Counted from the stretch's first letter, positions 48,398 to 58,824 are shown. The stretch: DNA of 64,000 nucleotides from Paraburkholderia sp. (GCA_004322045.1 SCRN01000023.1:124001-188000), one strand, 5' to 3'. Made by a program: numbers and translations. The notes: a model not told the origin generated them from the sequence alone.

Positions 48398-49510
48398 TCA
48401 AGGCTGCGCGAGCGCCGTTTGCAGGGCTGCCAGGAATGCCTCGTTTTCGTGCGGCAGGCCAATCGTCACACGCAACCACTGCGGCAGCCCGTAATTGCCG
48501 ACCGGCCGCACGATCACGCCCTGCTTGAGCAGCGCTAGGTTCACGCTCGCGCCGGCATCGTCGTCGGTGCCTACGCGCACGAGCACGAAATTGCCGAACG
48601 ACGGCACGTACTCGATGCCCAGCGCATCGAACGCCTCTGTCAAGCGGCGATAGCCGGTCGCATTCATCGCCGCGCTCTTCTCGAGGAACGCCGTGTCGTT
48701 CAACGCCGCAACCGCCGCCGCTTGCGCGACCGTATTGACGTTGAAGGGCTGCCGCAACCGGTTCAGCAGATCGGTCAATTCCGGCGGCGCGATGGCGAAA
48801 CCCACGCGCAGGCCCGCAAGCCCAAACGCCTTCGAGAACGTGCGCGACACCATCAGATTCGGATAGCGACGGACCCACGCGAGACTATCGTAGCGATGCG
48901 CATCGTCGAGGTATTCCGTGTAAGCCTCGTCGAGCACCACCACGACGCGCTTGGGGACTCGCTCCAAAAACGCTTCGAGCGCCGCAGCGCCGATGAAGGT
49001 CCCGGTCGGATTGTTGGGATTGGCGATGAACACGAGGCGCGTATCGTCTTCGATCGCCGCGAGCATCGCGTCGAGATCGTGCGCGTACTTCACCGCGGGA
49101 ACAACGATGGCGCGCGCGCCCAGGCCTTGCGTGGCCAGGGCGTAAACCGCAAACGAGTACTGCGAATAAACGACCGACTGCCCCTTCTCGACGAACGCAT
49201 GAGCCGCCATTTCGAGGATGTCGTTGCTGCCGTTGCCGAGCGTGATCCATTCGCCCGGGACACCGTAGCGCGCCGCCAGGGCAGCCTTCAGTTCGAACGC
49301 GTTGGAATCCGGGTACCGGCCGAGTTCCGCGGCGGCCAGCACCATCGCGGCCTGCGCCGATTCGGGCATGCCGAGCGGGTTTTCGTTCGAGGCGAGCTTG
49401 ACGATGCGCGCCTCGTCGAGGCCGAACTCGCGCGCGACCTCCGAAATCGGCTTGCCGGCGACGTACGGCGCGATGCCGCGCACGTAGGACGGGCCGTATT
49501 GCATTGTCAT
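48398..49510 (-). CDS. hisC: Histidinol-phosphate / aromatic aminotransferase
   Basis: 370-residue class I/II PLP aminotransferase. LASNENPLGMPESAQAAM, FIANPNNPTGTFIG, VVLDEAYTEYLDD and SRTFSKAFGLAGLRVGFAI (PLP Lys) are intact. Position between pheA and tyrA suggests it serves mainly phenylalanine/tyrosine synthesis in addition to, or instead of, histidine. ATG 49510 has GGAG six bases upstream. Confidence 0.93.
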   Translation of the reverse strand: MTMQYGPSYVRGIAPYVAGKPISEVAREFGLDEARIVKLASNENPLGMPESAQAAMVLAAAELGRYPDSNAFELKAALAARYGVPGEWITLGNGSNDILEMAAHAFVEKGQSVVYSQYSFAVYALATQGLGARAIVVPAVKYAHDLDAMLAAIEDDTRLVFIANPNNPTGTFIGAAALEAFLERVPKRVVVVLDEAYTEYLDDAHRYDSLAWVRRYPNLMVSRTFSKAFGLAGLRVGFAIAPPELTDLLNRLRQPFNVNTVAQAAAVAALNDTAFLEKSAAMNATGYRRLTEAFDALGIEYVPSFGNFVLVRVGTDDDAGASVNLALLKQGVIVRPVGNYGLPQWLRVTIGLPHENEAFLAALQTALAQP

Positions 49511-49569
49511 GTCTTTCTCCAAAGCGGACGAAGCCGGTTCGTTGCGCAGGACGCAGCGCCGCGCTAGCG

Positions 49570-50652
49570 CTAGCGCGAGCGCGGATACGAGCCGAGGATC
49601 TTGAGAAACGCCGCTTTCTTTTCGAGCTCGGCGAGCGCCGCGGCAACGGACGCGTCCTCTCGATGGCCTTCGACGTCGATGTAAAAGTAATACTCCCAGG
49701 TGCCCACGCGCGCCGGACGCGACTCGAAGCGCGTCATCGATACGCCGTGACGCGCGAGCGGCTCGAGCAGTTTGAACACGGCGCCAGGCTCGTTCTTCAC
49801 CGACACGATGAGCGAGGTCTGGTCGTGTCCGCTGCTGCCTGCCGGCGCGCGGCCGATCATGACGAAGCGGGTGCGGTTGTGCGGATCGTCCTGGATCATC
49901 GGATAGGCGACCTGCAGCCCGTAAAACGACGCCGCGCGGTCGCTCGCGATCGCCGCGACCGCCGGATCCTGCGCCGCAAGGCGCGCCGCTTCGGCATTGC
50001 TCGTGACGGCTTGCCGCTCGACGTGCGGCATGTGGGTCGCGAGCCAGCGCTGACACTGCGCCAGCGCTTGCGCGTGAGCGCAGACCCGAACGATCCCGGT
50101 CGCCGTGCCGCTTTGCGTCAGCAGGTTATGGCGAATCGGCAACGCAAGCTCGCCGCCGATCAGCAACTGCGATTGCAAAAGCAAGTCGAGCGTGCGCGAA
50201 ATAGCGCCCTCGCTCGAATTCTCGACCGGCACGACGCCGAACTCCGCGCCGCCGGCTTCGACCGAGCGAAACACCTCGTCGATCGATAGGCATGGCAAGC
50301 CTTCGATCGAATGACCGAAGTACTCGTACATCGCCTCTTCGCTATAGGTGCCGGCCGGCCCGAGATAGGCCGCGGTCACGGGGCGCTCGAGCGAGCGGCT
50401 CGCCGCCATGATCTCGCGCCAGATCGCGCTGATGTGATCGCCTGCCAGCGGTCCCGCGCTCATGCTCTGCAAGCGCGAGATGACCTGCTGCTCGCGCTCG
50501 GGCCGAAACACGGGCGCGTTGTACTGCTTCTTGACCTCGCCCACTTCGAGCGCGATCGCAGCGCGCTGGTTCAGTAGCGCGATGAGCCGCTCGTCGATCG
50601 CATCGATTCGATCGCGCAGCGGCTTCAGCTTTGAATTGAGTTCGTCATCCAT
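49570..50652 (-). CDS. pheA: Bifunctional chorismate mutase / prephenate dehydratase (P-protein)
   Basis: 360 residues: AroQ-type mutase (about 1-90; LKPLRDRIDAIDERLIALLN), prephenate dehydratase (about 95-270; TAAYLGPAGTYSEEAMYEYF, and the catalytic Thr in NRTRFVMIGR), and a C-terminal ACT domain with GVSMTRFESRPAR for phenylalanine feedback. ATG 50652 gives the canonical MDDELNSKL; an upstream ATG (50688) is possible. Confidence 0.95.
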   Translation of the reverse strand: MDDELNSKLKPLRDRIDAIDERLIALLNQRAAIALEVGEVKKQYNAPVFRPEREQQVISRLQSMSAGPLAGDHISAIWREIMAASRSLERPVTAAYLGPAGTYSEEAMYEYFGHSIEGLPCLSIDEVFRSVEAGGAEFGVVPVENSSEGAISRTLDLLLQSQLLIGGELALPIRHNLLTQSGTATGIVRVCAHAQALAQCQRWLATHMPHVERQAVTSNAEAARLAAQDPAVAAIASDRAASFYGLQVAYPMIQDDPHNRTRFVMIGRAPAGSSGHDQTSLIVSVKNEPGAVFKLLEPLARHGVSMTRFESRPARVGTWEYYFYIDVEGHREDASVAAALAELEKKAAFLKILGSYPRSR

Positions 50653-50707
50653 GCGTAAAACGGCCGTATCGAAAACGGGCGGCGTCATGCCGCCCCGCCC
50701 GCGCGAG

Positions 50708-51790
50708 TTAAGCGCAAGTCCGTTCGAATTCCAACATGTACTCGACAAGCGCCTTGACGCCTTCGAGCGACACCGCGTTGTAGATCGACGCCCGCATGCC
50801 GCCGACGGACTTGTGGCCCTTGAGCTGCATTAACCCGCGCGCTTTCGCGCCGGCTAGGAAATCTTCGTTGCGCGATTCGTCGGCGAGGAAGAACGGTACG
50901 TTCATCCTCGAACGCGAATCGCGCTCCACTTTGTTGATATAGAAGCTGCTTGCATCGATCGTGTCGTAAAGCAGCTTCGACTTCTCGAGGTTGCGCGCCT
51001 CGATTTCCTTCAACCCGCCTTGCCGCTTGAGCCACTTGAAGACGAGGCCCGCGATGTAGATCGCGTAGGTGGGCGGCGTGTTGAACATGGAATTGTTCTC
51101 GGCGACGATGCGCCACTCGAATGCCGACGGGCAGATCGGCAGCGCGCGATCGAGCAGGTCCTCGCGCACCACGACGATCGTCAAGCCCGCCATGCCGATG
51201 TTCTTTTGCGCGCCGCCAAACATCACACCGTACTTGGCCACGTCGAGCGGGCGAGAGAGCACGTGTGAGGAAACATCGGCAACGAGTGGAATATCGCCGA
51301 GGTCGGGGATATCGAAGGTCTCGACGCCGTGAATCGTCTCGTTGGTGCACAGGTGAACGTAGGCCGGATCGCTCGAGAGCTGCCATTCGCTCCGTTTGGG
51401 CGCGCGCGTGAAACCATCCTCAGTCTCGCCGCTCGCGGCCAGATGCGGTTTGCAGTACTTGCCGGCCTCTTTGAACGACTTTTGCGACCACGAACCCGTA
51501 ACGACGAAGTCGGCGACATCGCGCTTGCCGAGCATGTTCATGGGCACGATCGCATTCTCGCCGATACCGCCGCCTTGCAGAAAGAGGATGCGATGGCTGG
51601 CCGGCGCCTGCAGCAGCTCGCGTAGATCGGTGAGCGCTTCTTCGTGGATCGACATGAACTCGCGCCCGCGATGGCTCATTTCCATCACGCTCATGCCGCT
51701 GCCATGCCAATCGAGCATTTCGTCGGCCGCTTGGCGCAGCACTTCCTCGGGCAACGCTGCCGGCCCCGCCGAGAAATTGAAGACCCGCAT
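50708..51790 (-). CDS. serC: Phosphoserine aminotransferase
   Basis: 360-residue class V PLP enzyme of serine and pyridoxine synthesis. [37 protein letters not shown] and the PLP Lys in [16 protein letters not shown] (with [11 protein letters not shown] later) are canonical. First gene of the serC-pheA-hisC-tyrA-aroA run; a long hairpin lies upstream at 51874-51910. Confidence 0.97.
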   Translation of the reverse strand: MRVFNFSAGPAALPEEVLRQAADEMLDWHGSGMSVMEMSHRGREFMSIHEEALTDLRELLQAPASHRILFLQGGGIGENAIVPMNMLGKRDVADFVVTGSWSQKSFKEAGKYCKPHLAASGETEDGFTRAPKRSEWQLSSDPAYVHLCTNETIHGVETFDIPDLGDIPLVADVSSHVLSRPLDVAKYGVMFGGAQKNIGMAGLTIVVVREDLLDRALPICPSAFEWRIVAENNSMFNTPPTYAIYIAGLVFKWLKRQGGLKEIEARNLEKSKLLYDTIDASSFYINKVERDSRSRMNVPFFLADESRNEDFLAGAKARGLMQLKGHKSVGGMRASIYNAVSLEGVKALVEYMLEFERTCA

Positions 51791-51873
51791 CGTGAGACTC
51801 CCCGAAGAATGAAATGAACTGAAGCGTGGCGCACCAACGGTGACGCCTCACAGCGGACGCAACCCGCAAATAG

Positions 51874-51910
51874 TAATGGCCGTTCGCGCATTTCGCGCAA
51901 ACGGCCATTA
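51874..51910. other. Long inverted repeat upstream of serC
   Basis: 16-bp arms TAATGGCCGTTCGCGC / GCGCAAACGGCCATTA with one mismatch and a 5-base loop. A second, 8-bp hairpin (GCGTAGGC / GCCTACGC) lies at 51936-51961. Either may terminate the DUF2059 transcript, but neither is followed by a good T-tract; the first could act in the serC leader. Confidence 0.6.
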
Positions 51911-51986
51911 TCGCACCGCCGATCGAAAACCGCTCGCGTAGGCCCGAGCGCGAGCCTACGCCGACAAGCCCGAGGGGCTTTGCGGC

Positions 51987-52589
51987 TTACTTGCCGGGCT
52001 TGACCGCGGCGACTTCCTTATCGGCTTGCGTGCGCGTTGCCTGGATCGATTGCGGCATGTACTTCTGCATCAATCCACCCACGACGTCGCGGCCGACTTG
52101 ATCTTGCACCTGGATGAACTTACGACCCGTCGGGCTCTTGTAGAACGTCGTCAGATCTTTGATTTCCTGCGTCGAGTAGTACTTCGCATAGGCGTCGTAC
52201 TGGGCTTGCATCGCGTCTTGGCGGAACGCGTCCGTCGCAAACACTTGACCCGCGGAATCGACGAGCTTTTGCACAGCCGTCTTTTGCAACGCCGGCACGG
52301 CCGCTTGCTTTTGCTTATCCGTCAGCGTTTTGTTTTCCGAAAGCGCTTCGGACAGGATTTCCGGAACGTACTGGCGCGCTTGCATCTGCGCGCTGTTGCC
52401 GATGGCGCCGACGAGCTTTTGCGCGTCGATCGCTTCGAGCAATTCCTTGATCGCAGCCTGCTTGGCCGGGTCGACCGGAGCAGTTGCAGCAGCGGAAGCC
52501 GCCGGCGCTTGAGACTGGAGCGCTTGCGCCATTGCGAAAGTCGGCACGAAAGCAGCCAGCAGCATCCATTGCTTGAATCGTCGTTGCAT
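51987..52589 (-). CDS. DUF2059-domain exported protein
   Basis: 200 residues: signal peptide FKQWMLLAAFVPTFAMAQAL, an Ala/Pro linker, then an all-helical DUF2059 domain (KELLEAIDAQKLVGAIGNSA, and KYYSTQEIKDLTTFYKSPTG). Role unknown; typically periplasmic. ATG 52589 has GGGAG five bases upstream; a GTG at 52595 is less likely. Located between gyrA and serC as in other Burkholderia. Confidence 0.87.
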   Translation of the reverse strand: MQRRFKQWMLLAAFVPTFAMAQALQSQAPAASAAATAPVDPAKQAAIKELLEAIDAQKLVGAIGNSAQMQARQYVPEILSEALSENKTLTDKQKQAAVPALQKTAVQKLVDSAGQVFATDAFRQDAMQAQYDAYAKYYSTQEIKDLTTFYKSPTGRKFIQVQDQVGRDVVGGLMQKYMPQSIQATRTQADKEVAAVKPGK

Positions 52590-52754
52590 CTTCACTCCCT
52601 CTAAAAAATGAGTCGTTAGCGCGCAGCCAGCCGTTGGTTCGGTTCGTTACGCCGCCGTCGCACGCGGCGGCAGACCCGACCTATAGCACGATCGCTCGCG
52701 CGCTTCTTTGTCTTTCGTCAAAAACCGCAGGCCATGCCGCGCGGTTCTCGAAGC

Positions 52755-52780
52755 ACACGGCCGACCGCGGTCGGCCGTGT
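52755..52780. other. 26-bp perfect palindrome just after gyrA
   Basis: ACACGGCCGACCG followed by its exact reverse complement, centred on CCGCGG and ending 6 bp past the gyrA stop. As RNA it would make a 12-13 bp stem with almost no loop. There is no T-tract, so it is not a standard terminator; it may protect the 3' end or bind a protein. Confidence 0.65.
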
Positions 52781-52786
52781 CGATAC

Positions 52787-55414
52787 TTACTGCTGCACGC
52801 CGTCTTCGCCTTCGTCGCCGGCTTCCTCTTCGGGCGCCGCGCCTTCGACGTCGACTTCGGCTTCTGCAATCTGCTGCAGGCCGGAGAGCTTCGTCCCCTC
52901 ATCGAGGCTGATGAGTGTAACACCCTGCGTTGCCCGGCCCATCTCGCGGATCTCCGAAACACGTGTGCGAATTAACACACCCGTCGTGGTGATCAGCATG
53001 ATCTGGCCTTCGGCGTCGACGAGCGTGGCCGCCACGACCTTGCCGTTGCGCTCGGACGTCTGGATCGCGATCATGCCCTTCGTGCCGCGCCCGTGCCGCG
53101 TGTACTCGGTGATGGGCGTGCGCTTGCCGTAGCCATTCTCCGTGGCCGTCAGTACGGACTGCGTCTCACTGCCCGCCACGAGCATCGCGATCACCTGCTG
53201 CCCCTCTTCGAGCTGCATGCCGCGCACGCCACGCGCCTCGCGGCCCATCGGGCGCACGTCGTTCTCGTCGAAGCGCACGGCTTTGCCCGCATCGGAGAAC
53301 AACATCACGTCGTGCTGACCGTCGGTGATTGCGGCGCCGATCAGAAAATCGCCATCGTCGAGACCGACCGCAATGATACCTTTACGCAATGGTCTGCTGA
53401 AAGCCTCGAGCGGCGTCTTCTTGACCGTGCCGAGCGATGTCGCCATGAACACGAACTTGTCTGCCGAGAACTCCTTGACCGGCAGCACGACGTTGATCTT
53501 CTCGCCGTCCTGCAGCGGGAACATGTTGACGATGGGGCGGCCGCGCGAGTTGCGCGAGCCTTGCGGCACCTCGTAGACCTTGACCCAATAGACGCGGCCG
53601 CGATTCGAGAAGCACAGAATATGATCGTGCGTGTTCGCGATGAACAGCGTGTCGATCCAGTCGTCTTCCTTCATCTGCGTGGCCTGCTTGCCTCGGCCGC
53701 CGCGCTTTTGCGCACGATACTCGGAAAGCGGCTGCGACTTGACGTAGCCCGCATGCGACATCGTGACGACCATGTCTTGCGGCGTAATCAGATCTTCCGT
53801 GTTCAGCTCGGTCGCGTTCAGCTCGATCTTCGAACGCCGCGCGTCGCCGAACTCGGTCTTCACGGCCGTGAGCTCGTCGCCGATGATGGCCGTGACGCGC
53901 TCGGGCCGCCCGAGGATGTCGAGCAGATCGGCGATTTGCGCCATGACTTCGCGGTACTCGCCGATGATCTTGTCTTGTTCGAGGCCCGTGAGGCGTTGCA
54001 AGCGCATCTGCAGAATTTCTTGCGCCTGCGTATCGGACAGCTTGTAAAGGCCATCGCCCTGCATACCGAACGCGGGATTCAATCCTTCGGGGCGGTAGGC
54101 TTCGCGCCCGCCTGCCGCCGAATTCTCGGTTTCGGCCCGCACCAGCATCTCGCGCACGAGCGAGGAGTCCCAGGCGCGCGCCATCAATTCTTGCTTCGCG
54201 ATCGGCGGCGTGGGCGCAGCCTTGATGATCGCGATGAATTCGTCGATGTTCGCGAGGGCAACGGCCAAGCCTTCGAGGACATGGCCGCGTTCGCGCGCTT
54301 TGCGCAGCTCGTACACGGTGCGCCGCGTCAGCACCTCGCGCCGGTGCGACAGGAACGCGTCGAGCATCTCCTTCAGGTTCAGGAGCTTGGGCTGGCCGTC
54401 GACGAGCGCGACCATGTTCATGCCGAACGTGTCCTGCAGCTGCGTCGCTTTATAGAGGTTGTTCAGCACGACCTCGGGCACTTCGCCGCGCTTGAGTTCG
54501 ATGACGACGCGCATGCCGCTCTTATCGGACTCGTCGCGGATGTCGGAAATGCCCTCGAGCTTCTTTTCGTTGACGAGCTCGGCAATGCGCTCGAGCAGCG
54601 AGCGCTTATTTACTTGATACGGCAACTCGTCGACGATGATCGCCATGCGCTGGCCGCGATCGATTTCCTCGAAGTGCGTTGCCGCGCGCATGACGACGCG
54701 GCCGCGCCCCGTGCGGTAGCCGTCGCGCACGCCTGCCACGCCGTAGATGATGCCGGCCGTGGGGAAATCCGGGGCCGGGATGATCTCGATGAGTTCGTCG
54801 ATGCTCGCCTGCGGGTTCTTCAGCAGATGGTGGCAGGCGTCGACGACTTCGTTCAGGTTGTGCGGCGGGATGTTCGTCGCCATCCCCACCGCGATGCCCG
54901 ACGAGCCATTGATCAGCAGATTCGGGATGCGGGCCGGCAAAATGAGCGGCTCGCTCTCGCTGCCGTCGTAGTTCGGCCCGAAGTCGACGGTTTCCTTGTC
55001 GATGTCGGCCAGTAGCTCGTGGCCGATCTTGGCCATGCGGATTTCGGTGTACCGCATGGCAGCGGCATTGTCGCCGTCGATCGACCCGAAATTGCCCTGG
55101 CCGTCGACCAGCATGTAGCGCAGCGAGAAGTCTTGCGCCATCCGAACGATGGTGTCGTAGACCGCGGTGTCGCCGTGCGGGTGATATTTACCGATGACGT
55201 CGCCGACGATACGCGCCGACTTCTTATAGGCGCGGTTCCAGTCGTTGTTCAGTTCGTGCATCGCATAGAGCACGCGGCGATGCACCGGCTTCAAGCCGTC
55301 CCGCACGTCGGGGAGAGCCCGTCCTACGATTACGCTCATCGCGTAATCGAGGTATGAACGGCGCATTTCCTCTTCGAGGGAGATCGGCAGAGTCTCTTTG
55401 GCGAATTGATCCAT
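52787..55414 (-). CDS. gyrA: DNA gyrase subunit A
   Basis: 875-residue topoisomerase II subunit. Active-site Tyr in [14 protein letters not shown]; quinolone-resistance region [16 protein letters not shown] has Thr at the position of E. coli Ser83 and keeps Asp87. GyrA box QKRGGRGK is present, then the C-terminal DNA-wrapping beta-pinwheel and an acidic tail ([11 protein letters not shown]). ATG 55414 begins [17 protein letters not shown]; the frame extends upstream without support. Confidence 0.98.
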   Translation of the reverse strand: MDQFAKETLPISLEEEMRRSYLDYAMSVIVGRALPDVRDGLKPVHRRVLYAMHELNNDWNRAYKKSARIVGDVIGKYHPHGDTAVYDTIVRMAQDFSLRYMLVDGQGNFGSIDGDNAAAMRYTEIRMAKIGHELLADIDKETVDFGPNYDGSESEPLILPARIPNLLINGSSGIAVGMATNIPPHNLNEVVDACHHLLKNPQASIDELIEIIPAPDFPTAGIIYGVAGVRDGYRTGRGRVVMRAATHFEEIDRGQRMAIIVDELPYQVNKRSLLERIAELVNEKKLEGISDIRDESDKSGMRVVIELKRGEVPEVVLNNLYKATQLQDTFGMNMVALVDGQPKLLNLKEMLDAFLSHRREVLTRRTVYELRKARERGHVLEGLAVALANIDEFIAIIKAAPTPPIAKQELMARAWDSSLVREMLVRAETENSAAGGREAYRPEGLNPAFGMQGDGLYKLSDTQAQEILQMRLQRLTGLEQDKIIGEYREVMAQIADLLDILGRPERVTAIIGDELTAVKTEFGDARRSKIELNATELNTEDLITPQDMVVTMSHAGYVKSQPLSEYRAQKRGGRGKQATQMKEDDWIDTLFIANTHDHILCFSNRGRVYWVKVYEVPQGSRNSRGRPIVNMFPLQDGEKINVVLPVKEFSADKFVFMATSLGTVKKTPLEAFSRPLRKGIIAVGLDDGDFLIGAAITDGQHDVMLFSDAGKAVRFDENDVRPMGREARGVRGMQLEEGQQVIAMLVAGSETQSVLTATENGYGKRTPITEYTRHGRGTKGMIAIQTSERNGKVVAATLVDAEGQIMLITTTGVLIRTRVSEIREMGRATQGVTLISLDEGTKLSGLQQIAEAEVDVEGAAPEEEAGDEGEDGVQQ

Positions 55415-55911
55415 TATCCGTATCGATTTCGGGCGCGAGCGGAGCGAAAACCCAACCGGACCGCCACCCCCGCCGACCCGGCAGGAGGCGCCGGGCATCA
55501 CGCGATTCTAACATGGCCGCCCTTGCCGCCCGACACCCGGCGCGTACTCCCCCACGCACCCGAACGCCGGGCACGTGCTCCGAGCGAATTTTGCGGCACG
55601 CGAAGGCAATTGTTGCGGAAGTTCTGGCACGCATCGTGCGACCTGCCATTCCCCGCGGAAGCCCGCCTGGCTTCCCTGTTGCGGCAGCACCACAATCGAA
55701 ACGGGTGATTTGGGACGGCGGGATTTTTTTTTCGTAAGAAGGGAACGATATGGCAAAATGCCAACGCACTTGGTTAGACGCTGCTCGAAGTGTCCACAGG
55801 GTCGCCGTTTTTTGTGCCGCACCAATGTTATACTTCAAGCAATGTATGACTTGTCTACGTCATCCAGGCTCGCAGTAAACCTGCGGTAATCTCAATTTCG
55901 AGAGGAGAAAT
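55415..55911. other. Divergent intergenic region gyrA / ompA
   Basis: 497 bp without a credible gene; carries the gyrA promoter (not resolved) and the ompA promoter region. GC-rich near gyrA and AT-rich from about 55720 onwards. Confidence 0.7.
55826..55834 (+). promoter_or_regulatory. Extended -10 promoter of ompA
   Basis: TGTTATACT fits the extended -10 pattern TGnTATAAT with one mismatch; the -35 region is weak. It predicts a leader of about 70 bases ending in the strong ribosome site GAGAGGAGAAAT. Confidence 0.55.
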
Positions 55912-56568
55912 ATGAATAAATTTTCAAAGCTCGCGTTCATTGCAGCTACCGCAGTTGTGGCTGCATCCGCATCGGCACAGTCGGTGCCGGCGTCGCGACA
56001 AGCTACGAACGACAACTGGGTGAATGGTACCGGCGAATACGTGTGGATGAACGGCACGAACGAGCTTTGCTGGCGCGATGCGTTCTGGACGCCGGCCACG
56101 GCCAACGCGAAGTGCGACGGCGCACTCGTCGCCCAAGCCCCGACGCCGCCCGCTCCGGTCGCCCCGGTTGCTCCGGCTATTTCGAGCCAGAAGGTCACGT
56201 ACCAAGCCGACACGCTGTTCGACTTCGACAAGGCTGTGCTGAAGCCGGCCGGCAAGCAAGCGCTTGACGGGCTCGCATCGAAGATCGAAGGCATGGATCT
56301 CGAAGTTGCCGTTGCAACGGGCTACACCGACAAGATCGGCTCGGACAAGTACAACGATCGTCTGTCGCTGCGCCGCGCGCAAGCTGTCAAGGCTTACCTC
56401 GTCAGCAAGGGCGTGCCCGCCAACAAGATCTACACGGAAGGCAAGGGCAAGCGCAACCCGGTCAAGACGGATTGCAACCAGAAGAACCGCAAGGCGCTCA
56501 TCACTTGCCTGGCTCCGAACCGTCGCGTGGAAGTCGAAATCGTCGGCACGCAAAAAGCAGCACAGTAA
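55912..56568 (+). CDS. ompA: OmpA-family outer-membrane protein
   Basis: 218 residues: signal peptide MNKFSKLAFIAATAVVAASA to SAQ, a short conserved segment WVNGTGEYVWMNGTNELCWR, a Pro/Ala linker, and a C-terminal OmpA peptidoglycan-binding domain (VTYQADTLFDFDKAVLKPAG, and the GYTDKIGSDKYNDRLSLRRA motif). It lacks an N-terminal eight-stranded barrel of full OmpA; this short form is common in Burkholderiaceae. Strong ribosome site and a strong terminator suggest high expression. Confidence 0.9.
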   Translation: MNKFSKLAFIAATAVVAASASAQSVPASRQATNDNWVNGTGEYVWMNGTNELCWRDAFWTPATANAKCDGALVAQAPTPPAPVAPVAPAISSQKVTYQADTLFDFDKAVLKPAGKQALDGLASKIEGMDLEVAVATGYTDKIGSDKYNDRLSLRRAQAVKAYLVSKGVPANKIYTEGKGKRNPVKTDCNQKNRKALITCLAPNRRVEVEIVGTQKAAQ

Positions 56569-56594
56569 GCTGCCGTTTTCGGCGTCACGAAAAA

Positions 56595-56617
56595 CCCCGC
56601 TTCGGCGGGGTTTTTTT
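56595..56617 (+). terminator. Rho-independent terminator of ompA
   Basis: CCCCGC-TTCG-GCGGGG followed by seven T, 26 bp after the ompA stop. Confidence 0.95.
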
Positions 56618-56808
56618 CTGCCTGCGGCATAGAGCGCACGGGCAGCCGCCACGCGGATCGACATCGCCCACCGGCACGTTGCAGAGCATGGCAACCCGGT
56701 CTCGCCCGCGATAGTTTGGCGCGCCTCGAGCGCCCCGGCGGTTTTGCCGCAGCGCGCAACCCTCGATATACTCAGCCTAATTCTGGCCCACTCCACGTTT
56801 GCAAGCTT

Positions 56809-57507
56809 ATGACGAATGCCGATCCCCACGAGCTACGGAAATTTAGCGACCTTGCGCACCGCTGGTGGGATCCCAACGCCGAATTCAAACCGCTGCACGA
56901 ACTGAACCCCGTCCGCCTTGCGTGGATCGATGGGCATGCTCATTTGCCAGGAAAACGCGTGCTCGACGTCGGTTGCGGCGGCGGCATCCTATCCGAATCG
57001 ATGGCCGGCCTCGGTGCGCAAGTGAAGGGCATCGATCTATCCCATCAGGCGCTCGGCGTAGCCGATCTGCACAGCTTGGAAAGCGGTATCACCGTCGAAT
57101 ACGAGGAAATCGCGGCCGAGGCGCTCGCCGCGCGCGAACCTGCGAGCTACGACGTCGTGACTTGCATGGAGATGCTCGAACACGTGCCCGATCCCGCGGC
57201 GATCGTTCGCGCCTGTGCAACGCTCGTCAAACCCGGTGGCTGGGTGTTCTTCTCCACGCTCAATCGTAACGTGAAGGCGTATCTGTTCGCGGTGATCGGC
57301 GCGGAATACATCGCGCAGATGCTGCCGAAAGGGACACACGATTACGCGCGCTTCATCCGCCCGTCGGAACTCGCCGGCTTCGCGCGAGCGGCCGGCTTGC
57401 GCGAAGCCGAGGTCAAAGGGATCACCTATCGCCCGCTCGGCAAGCGCTTCGCCTTGTCCGACGATACGAGCGTCAACTACTTGTTTGCCTGCCGCCGCGA
57501 CGATTGA
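56809..57507 (+). CDS. ubiG: Ubiquinone biosynthesis O-methyltransferase UbiG
   Basis: 232-residue SAM methyltransferase acting twice in ubiquinone synthesis. [20 protein letters not shown] near the start, SAM motif [20 protein letters not shown], and [16 protein letters not shown] 56809 was chosen over upstream in-frame starts because the family begins at [12 protein letters not shown]. Gph follows, the usual Burkholderia pair. Confidence 0.95.
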   Translation: MTNADPHELRKFSDLAHRWWDPNAEFKPLHELNPVRLAWIDGHAHLPGKRVLDVGCGGGILSESMAGLGAQVKGIDLSHQALGVADLHSLESGITVEYEEIAAEALAAREPASYDVVTCMEMLEHVPDPAAIVRACATLVKPGGWVFFSTLNRNVKAYLFAVIGAEYIAQMLPKGTHDYARFIRPSELAGFARAAGLREAEVKGITYRPLGKRFALSDDTSVNYLFACRRDD

Positions 57508-57591
57508 CCGAAACCGAGCGGTGGCCGTCATGCGCACCGCTCACCCTCACATCGCTCGCCCCTGCCCGCCCCCTTCGTCCGTTTTCGATCC

Positions 57592-58305
57592 ATGAGCCAA
57601 CCGTCGTCCCCACCCGCGCGTCAACACGATGCGCCGCAGATCGCCCACTGTCGCGCCGCGCTGTTCGACCTCGACGGAACGCTTGCCGATACCGCGCCCG
57701 ATCTCGTGGCCGCCGTCAATAAGATGCGCCGCGACCGAGGGCTCGAGTTCGTCCCCGTCGAGCAGTTGCGATCGTTCGCATCGGCCGGTGCGCGCGGCCT
57801 GATCGGCGGCGCCTTCGGGATCGGCCCCGACGATCGCGAGTTCGCCCCGATGCGCGAGGAATTCCTCGCGAATTACGAGACCGATCTATGCGCCGAGACG
57901 ACTCTGTTCCCGGGTATAGCGGAGTTGCTCGACGCGTTGGATGCGCGCGGCGTTCGCTGGGGCATCGTCACGAACAAGGTGGCCCGCCTTACCATGCCGC
58001 TCGTCGCACAGCTCGGGCTTGCGGCACGCGCAGGCTGCGTCGTTAGCGGCGACACCACGCCGCATTCCAAACCCCATCCGGCGCCGCTGCTCCATGCAGC
58101 CGAAACGCTCGCGTTGCCGCCCGCGCAAATCGTGTATGTCGGCGACGATTTACGCGACGTGCAGGCCGGATTCGCCGCCGGCATGGCGACGGTGGCGGCG
58201 GCATACGGCTACTGCGGCGCCGATCTGCCGCCGGCCATGTGGCATGCCCAGCACATCGTCGATACGCCGCAGCAGCTTCACCTGTTGCTTACCGCGCTCG
58301 GATGA
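57592..58305 (+). CDS. gph: Phosphoglycolate phosphatase
   Basis: 237-residue HAD-family phosphatase that salvages 2-phosphoglycolate. HAD motif I LFDLDGTLADTAPDL, motif II GIVTNKVARLTMPLVAQ, motif III/IV KPHPAPLL and YVGDDLRDVQAG. Starts 85 bp after ubiG on the same strand. Confidence 0.93.
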   Translation: MSQPSSPPARQHDAPQIAHCRAALFDLDGTLADTAPDLVAAVNKMRRDRGLEFVPVEQLRSFASAGARGLIGGAFGIGPDDREFAPMREEFLANYETDLCAETTLFPGIAELLDALDARGVRWGIVTNKVARLTMPLVAQLGLAARAGCVVSGDTTPHSKPHPAPLLHAAETLALPPAQIVYVGDDLRDVQAGFAAGMATVAAAYGYCGADLPPAMWHAQHIVDTPQQLHLLLTALG

Positions 58306-58434
58306 TGCGAGGGGGAGGGTATTGCCCACCGAGCGCGCCTGCGCCGGCCGCAACCGCGCCCGACGCAACCGAAAGGCCCCTCGGTTCGTCATCGCGCTCT
58401 TGATTTTTCGGCAAGCCGCACCATCTTGCTTTCT

Positions 58435-58449
58435 GTGGGATAATCCCAC
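58435..58449 (+). promoter_or_regulatory. ssrA promoter -10 inside a perfect palindrome
   Basis: GTGGGAT-A-ATCCCAC, perfect 7-bp arms around one base; the middle reads GATAAT (58439-58444), 16 bp upstream of the mature tmRNA 5' end. The -35 region is not clear. The palindrome over the -10 may be coincidence or an operator. Confidence 0.45.
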
Positions 58450-58459
58450 CTTAGATACC

Positions 58460-58816
58460 GGGGCCGACCTGGTTTCGACGTGGATAACGAAGCAGTTCAG
58501 GGCATACCGAGGACCCGTCACCTCGTAAATCAATGGGACTTAAGTAACCGCAAACGATAACTCGTTCGCCGTAGCGGCTTAACCCCGCTCGCCTCGCACT
58601 AGCTCGCTGACGGGCTAGGGTCGCAAGACTAGCGAGGTCATTTACGTCAGATAATCCTTGGTGGTGTCACGACGCCGGGGCCGAAAACCAAGTGACTCGC
58701 CGTAACGAAGCGTGTTCGTCCGCGTCGGTGCGGTTAAATCAAACGACTGAACTAAGTATGTAGAACTGGCTGTGGACTATTTGCGGACGCGGGTTCGATT
58801 CCCGCCGGCTCCACCA
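58460..58816 (+). ncRNA. ssrA: tmRNA
   Basis: 357 bases. The 5' end GGGGCCGACCTGGTTTCGAC pairs with the 3' end GGCTCCACCA to form the tRNA-like acceptor arm; the T-arm GGGTTCGATTCCCG is at 58790-58803. The mRNA-like part encodes ANDNSFAVAA (codons 58550-58579) and stops with TAA 58580-58582, preceded by the resume Ala codon GCA. It releases stalled ribosomes and tags the products for ClpXP/ClpAP degradation. Confidence 0.97.
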
Positions 58817-58824
58817 GCATTTGC

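Noticed and set aside
53093-55015. 640-residue plus-strand frame inside gyrA
   Set aside because: Antisense to highly conserved gyrA with all motifs intact; the translation has no recognisable domain.
58780-58816. Possible tRNA gene
   Set aside because: The T-arm and CCA end are the 3' half of tmRNA; no separate D-arm and anticodon arm.
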